A stretch of 60,520 nucleotides of DNA, from the NCBI GenBank assembly GCA_013426805.1, contig JACDZG010000033.1, positions 1-60,520 on the forward strand. Reading direction: 5' to 3'. Shown here piece by piece: positions 1 through 8,097 of the stretch; positions within the stretch are counted from its first letter, which is position 1; the number at the start of each line of letters is the position of its first letter. A program made the translations under genes and the position numbers. The DNA comes from Chromatiaceae bacterium. Lineage in GTDB: Bacteria; Pseudomonadota; Gammaproteobacteria; Chromatiales; Chromatiaceae. Below the pieces are notes generated by a model. The model was not told the origin of the DNA. It was given only the letters and a program-made list of their open reading frames with translations, and did not search any database.

Positions 1-58
1 CAGGTCACCGTGTTACCGTAGGGTCCGCTGTGCGGACCGTCCGCGGCCGGCCGGAACG

Positions 59-265
59 ATGATCAAGGCATCCCTGAAGCACTTCATTGCGGAGTTAAAC
101 GACAGCCAACAGCACGAATTAGTCAACCGGTTGCGTGTGCTCTTGGCGCATCTGCTCAAGTGGCATTTTCAGTATCCCCGTCTCTCGCAACGGTGGGCGG
201 AAATCGAGGGCAAGCGCTGGCGCGACACCATCATCGAGCAACCACGGGAGTCAAGCCACGGTTGA
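59..265 (+). pseudogene. Truncated DUF29-domain gene remnant
   Basis: A 68-residue open frame whose residues about 18-61 closely match the middle of the intact DUF29 gene that follows (shared HELVNRLRVLLAHLLKW and the TIIEQ end). It lacks most of the N-terminal part (the YEKDF...LIEELDDM section) and everything after TIIEQ, where the frame runs into unrelated codons and stops. I read it as a decayed tandem duplicate, not a functional protein. The function of DUF29 proteins is not established; they are common as multicopy genes in cyanobacteria and purple sulfur bacteria. Confidence 0.6.
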
Positions 266-371
266 TCTGCTCGAGTCCGGCCGCGATGATACAAGGCAAC
301 CAACCCGTCGCCTGCAGCATACCAAAATCCGTCCACCAGGCGCCGCGGTCAATGACGGAGGATTCGATCAA

Positions 372-839
372 GTGAACAACCTGAGCCTGCTGTATGAGAA
401 GGATTTTTCCGACTGGACCGCGCGCACTGTCGACCTGCTCCGACAAAGACGCTTTGCGGAGTTGGACATTGATCATCTGATAGAGGAACTGGACGACATG
501 GGCAAGAGCCAGCGACACGAGCTGGTCAACCGGCTGCGTGTGCTGCTGGCGCATCTACTCAAGTGGCAGTTCCAGTATCGACAGCTCTCCGAGCGCTGGG
601 CGGAGTTCGAGGGCAAAAGCTGGCGCAACACCATCATCGAGCAACGGGCGGCGCTGCGCTATCTGCTGGACAAGAACCCAGGGCTCCGGGCCGCGCTGGC
701 GGATAGCATCGTGGAGTCCTATGGTCAAGCCGCTGATCTGGCGGCGCAGGAGTCTGGACTATCGGCGGCCTTCCCCTTGGAATGTCCCTATAGCCAAGGG
801 CAGATCCTGGATCGGGATTATTACCCGCCACTGGAATAG
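372..839 (+). CDS. DUF29 domain-containing protein
   Basis: A 155-residue protein starting at GTG 372, chosen because a GGAGG lies about ten bases upstream (near 357-361) and because the product then begins with the family's usual LYEKDFSDW segment. The DUF29 hallmarks follow in order: a Y-x-x-D-F-x-x-W start, LxELDxDHLIEELDDM, the HELVNRLRVLLAHLLKW helix, a W-R-xTIIEQ block and a C-terminal P-E/L-C-P-Y segment. Length is typical for the family. The frame is open further upstream, but that stretch has no DUF29 similarity. The molecular role is unknown. It sits directly after a broken copy of itself. Confidence 0.8.
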   Translation: MNNLSLLYEKDFSDWTARTVDLLRQRRFAELDIDHLIEELDDMGKSQRHELVNRLRVLLAHLLKWQFQYRQLSERWAEFEGKSWRNTIIEQRAALRYLLDKNPGLRAALADSIVESYGQAADLAAQESGLSAAFPLECPYSQGQILDRDYYPPLE

Positions 840-898
840 GGAGGACTACCACAGTTTCGTTTCCGCCCGGTCCGTGCTCGGTTTGGCACTGGTTCAGC

Positions 899-928
899 TT
901 GACTCCAGAGCGAACCGATGTTTATCAA
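899..928 (+). promoter_or_regulatory. Candidate sigma70 promoter of the NACHT gene
   Basis: TTGACT at 899-904 is followed after 17-18 bases by TTATCA/TATCAA (922-928). It is the best hexamer pair I found by eye in the 840-1087 gap and points at the GTG start at 1088, about 160 bases downstream. The long leader makes this tentative. Nothing else was recognised in that gap. Confidence 0.3.
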
Positions 929-1087
929 TAATCTACGGACACCCTCACGTATCTCGTTCTCGTGTGAGCATCACCTATCTCATTGTTTCCACGAAGATGA
1001 TGCAGAGACTCCCTCGGGGCCAACGTGCGAAGGCGCACCGCAAGGCTCCGATAAACAAAAAAACTGACAAGGAGTTGAACTGAACCA

Positions 1088-1735
1088 GTGCCGAATACCA
1101 ACACGTACGGCTTAAGCTTGACCCAACCGGTCTCGGTCTGGAACCGCCCGCTCTCCATCAAGCCCAAGGGCTTTTTCCTCAATCTGGCCAAGGCCGCCGT
1201 CAACGGCGCCAAGTTGGAACTGGACGACGCCTTCGAGAACGTGATGGATGCCCTTCAGGCGTCCGGGGCCGGGGACCAGGCCGAACAGGTCGCGTGGGTC
1301 CTGATCTATCGTGCGCTGATGCAGGCAACCGCGGACCTGGTGACGGACGCCGCGGACCTGTTCCTCCTGGCGGACCCGGACCGGCTGCCGGACGCCTCGG
1401 CCCAGGAGGCCCTTGGCGCCGTACTCGCCGACCACCTGCTTCACTGTGAGGCACGGATCGACAGCGAGTTCTTCGCCCACCCCGAGCGCTTTGGGCTGCT
1501 CGCGGACTTCAAGCCAGGCTTCAGCCACTGGCTCCAAGGCCTCGGGCTCGACCCCGGGTCGGCGGCGGCCCTGGCCGGGCGATTGCCGGACCGCTTCACC
1601 CTCGCCCTGCACGGGGAGTGGCTGAAGGAGCCCGAGCGCTTCGCGGTCATCGGCCAGGCAATCGATTCGCCCTTCACCCGCGCCGTCGGCCGTCGCCGAC
1701 ACTGGCTGCAATACGCGGCCTGGCTGCGCGAGTAG
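1088..1735 (+). CDS. N-terminal part of NACHT protein, ends at in-frame amber codon
   Basis: A 215-residue frame starting at GTG 1088 with AAGGAG at 1069-1074. It ends at TAG 1733-1735. The next frame (ATG 1748) is in exactly the same phase with only four sense codons between, so the two read as one protein of 937 codons interrupted by one stop at codon 216. The segment is Ala/Leu-rich, probably helical, and has no motif I recognise. It looks like the N-terminal effector or sensor-associated part that precedes the ATPase in STAND proteins. A CAG-to-TAG change would explain the stop. Alternatives are a true two-gene arrangement with reinitiation at 1748, amber readthrough or a sequencing error. 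Confidence 0.6.
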   Translation: MPNTNTYGLSLTQPVSVWNRPLSIKPKGFFLNLAKAAVNGAKLELDDAFENVMDALQASGAGDQAEQVAWVLIYRALMQATADLVTDAADLFLLADPDRLPDASAQEALGAVLADHLLHCEARIDSEFFAHPERFGLLADFKPGFSHWLQGLGLDPGSAAALAGRLPDRFTLALHGEWLKEPERFAVIGQAIDSPFTRAVGRRRHWLQYAAWLRE

Positions 1736-1747
1736 GTCAACGGGCGC

Positions 1748-3901
1748 ATGTTCGGGGAGCCCTTCGGGCTGCGGCAGGTCTATGTCCCATTGCGCGCCTA
1801 CTACCACGAACGCCCCAAGGGTGACACCGAACTGAGGACGGAGGGACCGGGCACCAGACGCGAGGATGGTCGGCGCATCGTGCTGGACCTGACCCAAACA
1901 CTGGCCGACTGGGTAGCCAAGTGGGACCCGGAAGACCCGGTACGGGTGGTCAGCGGCGGCCCCGGCTCGGGTAAGTCGTCCTTTTGCAAGATGCTCGCCG
2001 CGCACTTGGCCGACTCCCTGGGCATCCCGATCCTCTATGTCCCGCTGCACCTCATCGACCCCCAGGCGGACCTGATCCAAGCGGTCGCCGGATTCGTGAC
2101 TCAGGACCGTTACCTCCAGGGGAGCCCACTGGACGGTGGGGAGGGCGAGGAACGGCTGCTCGTCATCTTCGACGGACTGGACGAACTCAGCATGCAGGGC
2201 CGCGCCGCCGCCGAGGTCGCCCAAAGCTTCGTGGACGAGGTGCTGCGCAAGGCCGTCGCCTTCGCCGGCCAGGGCCTGCACCGGCAGTTCCTGATCAGCG
2301 GCCGTGACTTGGCGGTACAGGCCAACGCCGGCCGGCTCAGGCGCACCGGTCAGGTGCTGCACGTCCTGCCGTACCAGGTCGACGAGGACGCACGGGAAGG
2401 TTACGAGGACCCACAGGGCCTGCTGGCGCAGGACCAACGGAACCTATGGTGGCGACGCTATGGCGAGGCGAGCGGCAAGGGTTTCACCGAGATGCCGAAG
2501 GATCTCGGCTCGGCGAATCTGGCCGAGATCACCCGCCAGCCGCTACTCAACTACCTGATCGCACTCAGCCACGGCCGCAAGCGGCTCGACTTTTCACAGG
2601 AGACCACACTCAACGCCATCTATGCCGACCTGCTCCAGGCGGTCTATGAGCGTCAGTGGGAGGGCGGGCGCCGACACAGCGGTACCGGCGAACTGGCGGA
2701 GAAGGACTTCGACCGCATCCTGGAGGAGATCGCGCTCGCCGTCTGGCACGGCGACGGCCGGGTCGCCACCGTGGAGACTATCCACCAGCGCTGTCGGCTG
2801 AGCAAGCTCGACCGTTATCTGGAGCAATTCCAGGAGGGCGCAAAAAAGGGCGTCACCCGGCTCCTCACCGCCTTCTATTTCCGCCAGGCGGGCGATGTGC
2901 GCGGCGAGAAGACCTTTGAGTTCACCCACAAGAGCTTCGGCGAATACCTCACCGCCCGACGGCTAGTGCGCATGTTGGCTGCGGTACAGACCCAACTTGA
3001 CCGCCAGGCGGAGAACCCGGACGACGGCTGGGACGAGCGTAGGGCGCTGGAGCAGTGGGCGGAGATCTGCGGACCCACCGCCATCGACGACTATGTGAAC
3101 GAATTTGTGCAGCATGAGGTCGCCATGCGACCGCCGGCGGACTGGACGCGCTGGCAGCGGACCATCTGCCGGCTGATCGAGTCGGCGGTGACCCATGGGA
3201 TGCCGATGGAGCGGCTTGGACTGCCGCGCTTTCAGGAGATGCTCCGGCAGTCGCGCAATGCCGAGGAGGCGCTGTTGGCGATGCATTTTTCCTGTGCTCG
3301 ATTGACGCGGAAAGTGGTTGAGATCAAGTGGCCGTTGCAAACCGCGTTCGGAGAATGGCTGAAGCGGTTGCAGGGACAAAGGGAGGGGCGTGATAACACG
3401 TTGGCGCAGAGGTCACTTGGATATCTTGATCTAAGCAACTGCACACTTCACCATATTGATTTGTTTCGCGCATCTCTGGCGGGGGTGGACCTGCGGAGGG
3501 CCGGGATGGTGCTAGCCAACCTTGAATCTGCTCTGCTCAACCTAGCTCATCTGCGCGAAGCGAACGTGATAGAAGCCAATTTGGCACATAGCACGCTCAC
3601 CGGCGCCGACCTAGCTTATGCCCGCCTTAATTCCTCCAACCTCGACGGTGCCAAGCTGCAAGGCGCGAACCTGGAAGGAGCCGACTTGGAGGGAGCCAAC
3701 TTGGAGAGCGCCAACCTAACGGGCGCCAACTTAGCCCAGGCCAACCTGACGAACGCGTTGCTGCATCGTGCCAAACTAGATAGGGCCAACCTGAAGCGCG
3801 CAATTCTCACGAATGCCCAGATGCCTGACGACTGGGATCCAGACATCCCGACAAAAAGTGAGCCCAACCCCGACTCAGCCGACCTAGGCGACGACACCTG
3901 A
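1748..3901 (+). CDS. NACHT-type STAND NTPase with C-terminal pentapeptide repeats
   Basis: A 717-residue frame. A Walker A motif GGPGSGKSS lies at about residues 70-78 and a Walker B stretch ending in FDGLDEL at about 141-146, the latter diagnostic of NACHT/STAND P-loop ATPases. A helical middle region with FEFTHKSFGEYLTARRLV (near 390-410) matches the winged-helix end of such ATPases, and residues about 558-695 are pentapeptide repeats of the A(N/D)Lxx type, for example GANLEGADLEGANLE. Bacterial NACHT proteins include antiphage defence sensors that act by nucleotide-driven oligomerisation; this role is inferred here. The start at ATG 1748 has no good ribosome site and lies 12 bases after an in-frame TAG, so this is probably the downstream part of one gene that began at 1088. 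Confidence 0.8.
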   Translation: MFGEPFGLRQVYVPLRAYYHERPKGDTELRTEGPGTRREDGRRIVLDLTQTLADWVAKWDPEDPVRVVSGGPGSGKSSFCKMLAAHLADSLGIPILYVPLHLIDPQADLIQAVAGFVTQDRYLQGSPLDGGEGEERLLVIFDGLDELSMQGRAAAEVAQSFVDEVLRKAVAFAGQGLHRQFLISGRDLAVQANAGRLRRTGQVLHVLPYQVDEDAREGYEDPQGLLAQDQRNLWWRRYGEASGKGFTEMPKDLGSANLAEITRQPLLNYLIALSHGRKRLDFSQETTLNAIYADLLQAVYERQWEGGRRHSGTGELAEKDFDRILEEIALAVWHGDGRVATVETIHQRCRLSKLDRYLEQFQEGAKKGVTRLLTAFYFRQAGDVRGEKTFEFTHKSFGEYLTARRLVRMLAAVQTQLDRQAENPDDGWDERRALEQWAEICGPTAIDDYVNEFVQHEVAMRPPADWTRWQRTICRLIESAVTHGMPMERLGLPRFQEMLRQSRNAEEALLAMHFSCARLTRKVVEIKWPLQTAFGEWLKRLQGQREGRDNTLAQRSLGYLDLSNCTLHHIDLFRASLAGVDLRRAGMVLANLESALLNLAHLREANVIEANLAHSTLTGADLAYARLNSSNLDGAKLQGANLEGADLEGANLESANLTGANLAQANLTNALLHRAKLDRANLKRAILTNAQMPDDWDPDIPTKSEPNPDSADLGDDT

Positions 3902-3984
3902 ACACGCTGCCCCCGCCCAGGCGTAATCACCAAGGAACTGTTTATCAATTGTTTCCCGCTTTGAACACCAAAGTCGGCCAGCAA

Positions 3985-4087
3985 TCGGGAAGAGGCATTT
4001 GCGCTGTGACGAAAAAAGCGCAGCATCTTGTGGCTGCAAGCTCCTTGTGACCACAACATCTGGGCACAGCGCAAATGCCTCGGGAAG
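3985..4087. mobile_element. MITE-like inverted-repeat element
   Basis: Two 17-base arms, GAGGCATTTGCGCTGTG at 3992-4008 and its exact reverse complement at 4065-4081, enclose an imperfectly paired centre, giving a 90-base foldback. The octamer TCGGGAAG occurs at both edges (3985-3992 and 4080-4087), overlapping the arm ends by one or two bases, as a target duplication would. No reading frame is present. It resembles a non-autonomous insertion element or a large REP-type hairpin. The remainder of the 3902-4248 gap shows nothing I can name. Confidence 0.5.
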
Positions 4088-4248
4088 TAGAAAATGGACA
4101 TTCTTGAATGTTCCGGAACTGCTCAGGTGCCCGCCGCAAAGCCCAACCAGCTGGGGGACCGCGATTTAACGCCTGACCCGGTATGGACGGGAGCGCGCTG
4201 GCGCAGGGGGAACTGAACGGTTGCGGCGATTGAGGTACAGGTGGCCAG

Positions 4249-4596
4249 CTATCTGATACGGTCGGCGATTTCGACCACGATACTGCCATCGACCAGCAGT
4301 GCGATGGCATCCGCAAAGACCTCTTCCATCAAGCCGCGCAGTCGCTGGTTGGTCAGATTGCCGCAGGTGAGCCAAAGAATCTGCGGTGGCGCGCCCAGGC
4401 GCAGCACCAAGTCGACGAAATCACTATCTTTACTCAGGATGATGACATCACCCGCAGCGCGGGCGGCTTGAAAGATGGTTTGATCGTCCGCGTCGCGCAG
4501 CCCGAGATCGCGCACCGCGCGGCAGTCAACGCCGAAATTGGCAGCCAACCAGGGTGCCAGTGCCGGCGGCAGTTGCGCGTCGAGCCAGACCGTCAT
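4249..4596 (-). CDS. DUF5615 family PIN-like protein (putative toxin)
   Basis: A 115-residue protein beginning MTVWLDAQLPP, with the acidic and Asp-rich motifs of the DUF5615 family: the N-terminal LDAQLPP, the central RDLGLRDADD and the downstream ILSKDSDF. These resemble the metal-binding carboxylates of PIN-type nucleases, so an RNA-cleaving toxin role is inferred, not shown. The ATG overlaps the stop of the upstream DUF433 gene by four bases (ATGA), so the two are translationally coupled. Such DUF433-DUF5615 pairs are frequent in cyanobacteria and Chromatiaceae. Confidence 0.8.
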   Translation of the reverse strand: MTVWLDAQLPPALAPWLAANFGVDCRAVRDLGLRDADDQTIFQAARAAGDVIILSKDSDFVDLVLRLGAPPQILWLTCGNLTNQRLRGLMEEVFADAIALLVDGSIVVEIADRIR

Positions 4597-4823
4597 GCGG
4601 CCAGCCGGGGGATTTCGGTGCGGCGGGCAGCAAACAGCAGGCTGGCCCGAATGTCTTCGGGCTCCAAGTCGGGAAAATCGGCCAGAATTTCAGTGGGGCT
4701 TACCCCATCGGCGAGCATCTCAAGGATGTCTGTGACCCGGATACGCATCCCGCGGATGCAGGGGCGTCCACCACATTGAGCCGGGTTGCTGGTGATGCGG
4801 TCTGAAAGGTCTTGTTTGCGCAT
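4593..4823 (-). CDS. DUF433 domain-containing protein (putative antitoxin)
   Basis: A 76-residue protein. The start at 4823 (MRKQDLSDRI) is preferred over upstream in-frame codons because GGAG lies about eight bases before it and the N terminus then fits the family. Hallmarks are the RITSNPAQCGGRPCIRGMR box, the DILEMLADG-SPTEILADFPDL helix-turn-helix-like section and the ALLFAARRTE-type end. DUF433 proteins commonly precede DUF5615 proteins and are taken as the antitoxin and autoregulator; that role is by family association. The last bases overlap the toxin start (ATGA). Confidence 0.8.
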   Translation of the reverse strand: MRKQDLSDRITSNPAQCGGRPCIRGMRIRVTDILEMLADGVSPTEILADFPDLEPEDIRASLLFAARRTEIPRLAA

Positions 4824-4953
4824 GGTGGCACTGCTCCGGGGGCTGGACTGCTGGCTTGCGGACGTTTCGCAGCGATTATGCACCGCCCGATTCTGCGGCG
4901 GTAGGTGTGTATCTCCGCCGACAGCGTTCCCCGCCAGTTGCGCCGGACGCATA

Positions 4954-4981
4954 AAAAAGCCCCGCCAAAGCGGGGCTTTTT
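4954..4981 (-). terminator. Rho-independent terminator of groESL
   Basis: A perfect stem AAAAAGCCCCGC / GCGGGGCTTTTT with a CAAA loop, just after the groEL stop in the minus direction. Both flanks are A/T runs, so it can work on either strand. The DUF433 gene beyond it starts afresh. Confidence 0.9.
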
Positions 4982-5008
4982 CTCACCAAACCGGTGAAGC
5001 CTTGCGGC

Positions 5009-6673
<1,665 letters not shown>

Positions 6674-6728
6674 CTATCTCGATCGAAATCTGTTGTCAGG
6701 TGGGGATGCGGACGGGGCGACAGGCCGA

Positions 6729-7019
6729 TCAGGCCACGACCACGCCCATGATGTCGTCTTCGCGCATCACCAGGAAATCTTTGCCGTCGAGTTTGACCTC
6801 GGTGCCGGAATACTTGCCGAACAGGACGCGGTCGCCGACTTTCAGGTCCAGCGGACGGGTCTCGCCGTTGTCCAGGATCTTACCGTGACCGACGGCAATC
6901 ACCTCACCCTGGATTGGCTTTTCGGTGGCGGAATCGGGGATGACGATGCCGCCCGCGGTGGTGCGCTCTTCTTCCATACGGCGGACGACGACGCGATCGT
7001 GCAGGGGACGAATGTTCAT
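6729..7019 (-). CDS. groES: Co-chaperonin GroES (10 kDa subunit)
   Basis: A 96-residue protein starting [18 protein letters not shown]. The in-frame extension upstream of this ATG is discarded because it has no family similarity and crosses the promoter-operator zone. GGAGAC lies just before the start. The mobile loop ([14 protein letters not shown]) and the C-terminal [11 protein letters not shown] are typical. It caps the GroEL ring as a heptamer. First gene of groES-groEL. Confidence 0.98.
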   Translation of the reverse strand: MNIRPLHDRVVVRRMEEERTTAGGIVIPDSATEKPIQGEVIAVGHGKILDNGETRPLDLKVGDRVLFGKYSGTEVKLDGKDFLVMREDDIMGVVVA

Positions 7020-7087
7020 GTGGTGTCTCCTTGATAGGGTGTTGGCGGAGGGGAGTGCGTGCGCGGCGCTGGTCGCGGTCGGGATTG

Positions 7088-7114
7088 TTAGCACTCATCA
7101 GCAGCGAGTGCTAA
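7088..7114 (-). promoter_or_regulatory. CIRCE operator (HrcA binding site)
   Basis: The perfect consensus inverted repeat TTAGCACTC-N9-GAGTGCTAA. It begins at the -10 of the groES promoter, so bound HrcA would block transcription start. hrcA itself is not in the window. Confidence 0.95.
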
Positions 7115-7141
7115 TAGTAGGGCCTAAACGACGAGTGTCAA
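7114..7141 (-). promoter_or_regulatory. groESL sigma70 promoter
   Basis: On the minus strand, TTGACA (7141-7136) is separated by 16 bases from TACTAT (7119-7114). The -10 abuts the CIRCE repeat and the -35 lies 15 bases past the fxsA stop. This indicates housekeeping transcription under repressor control; I did not see a clear heat-shock sigma32 pair. Confidence 0.7.
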
Positions 7142-7155
7142 GGTGTAAGCGGTGC

Positions 7156-7572
7156 TCAGTCTTCGCGCCGCCAACGCCCCTCGATGACGCGCGGCCCGCG
7201 ATCCGGGCCGGCGGTCGGGACCGGGATGATCTGAATGTAACGGCGAATCAGCCGGCGGCGCAGCGGCGGAACCAGGAGCAGGAAGCCGACGAAGTCGGTA
7301 AGAAAGCCGGGCAGCAGCAGGAACAGGCCGGCCACCAGGATCAGGGCGCCGTCCAAGAGTTCCAGCGCCGGGATTTGGTCGCGCGCCATGCTGTCGCGAA
7401 CCCGCATCAGCGCACCGAATCCCTGGTGACGCACCAGCCAGGTCCCGAGGATGGCGGTGAGGATGGCCACGGCGATCGTCGGGAAGGCACCGATGATCGA
7501 GCCGACCTTGATCAGAAAATAGACCTCGATCAGGGGCAGACCGATAAACAGAAGCAGCAGAAGGAGGGGCAC
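7156..7572 (-). CDS. fxsA: FxsA family membrane protein
   Basis: A 138-residue protein with a GTG start at 7572. It opens with a hydrophobic stretch (LLLLLLFIGLPLIEVYFLI), followed by the FxsA-typical G-TWLVRHQGF motif, a LLDGALILVAGLFLLLPGFLTD segment and a basic, cytosolic C terminus. Three to four membrane segments are predictable. FxsA in E. coli relieves F-plasmid exclusion of phage T7; its normal role is unclear. It lies just upstream of groES on the same strand and divergently from cutA. Confidence 0.9.
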   Translation of the reverse strand: MPLLLLLLFIGLPLIEVYFLIKVGSIIGAFPTIAVAILTAILGTWLVRHQGFGALMRVRDSMARDQIPALELLDGALILVAGLFLLLPGFLTDFVGFLLLVPPLRRRLIRRYIQIIPVPTAGPDRGPRVIEGRWRRED

Positions 7573-7761
7573 GGTGAAGTTCTCTGGTGGGTTGCAGCGG
7601 TTTGCCGCGGAGTGGGTTCCGATGTCCGGCCAAATCTTAACGTCTGTGCCGGACCCACGCGTTCAAGTAGCAGCCAAACACGCGCGGGCACCGTATCATC
7701 CCACAGCCGCCGACGGTACCGCGCCAACCGCCGATCCGCCACCTGCCCGACCGAGGGATCT

Positions 7762-8097
7762 ATGACCACCGACACCGACTGCCGACTGGTATTCTGTACC
7801 TGCCCGGATCAGGAGACCGCCGCCCGCATCGCCGAACGGCTGGTCGGCGACCGGCTGGCCGCCTGTGTGAACCTGCTGCCCGGCCTTACCTCGATCTATC
7901 GCTGGCAGGGAGAGGTGCAGCAGGAGGCCGAAGTCCTGCTGCTGATCAAGACGGTAACGTCGCGCCTCCCGGCCCTGACCGGGACGCTGCGCGGGTTGCA
8001 CCCCTACGAACTGCCGGAGATCATTGCCCTGCCCATCACCGATGGGCTGCCCGACTACCTGACCTGGGTGACGACATGCACGCAAGCAGACGACTGA
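7762..8097 (+). CDS. cutA: Divalent-cation tolerance protein CutA
   Basis: A 111-residue protein with the CutA1 fold signatures: LVFCTCPDQETAARIAERLV at the start, LAACVNLLPGLTSIYRWQGE, EVLLLIKT and LHPYELPEIIALPI. The family is trimeric and linked to copper or other divalent-metal tolerance, though its biochemical role remains debated. It heads the run cutA-dsbD-tlpA-like; its last 22 bases overlap the dsbD start. GAGGGATCT before the ATG is the probable ribosome site. Confidence 0.95.
   Translation: MTTDTDCRLVFCTCPDQETAARIAERLVGDRLAACVNLLPGLTSIYRWQGEVQQEAEVLLLIKTVTSRLPALTGTLRGLHPYELPEIIALPITDGLPDYLTWVTTCTQADD

Noticed and set aside
1112..2437. A 441-codon open frame on the minus strand opposite the NACHT gene
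   Set aside because: Antisense shadow of GC-rich codons: no start signal and no recognisable domain, while the plus strand has Walker motifs and pentapeptide repeats.
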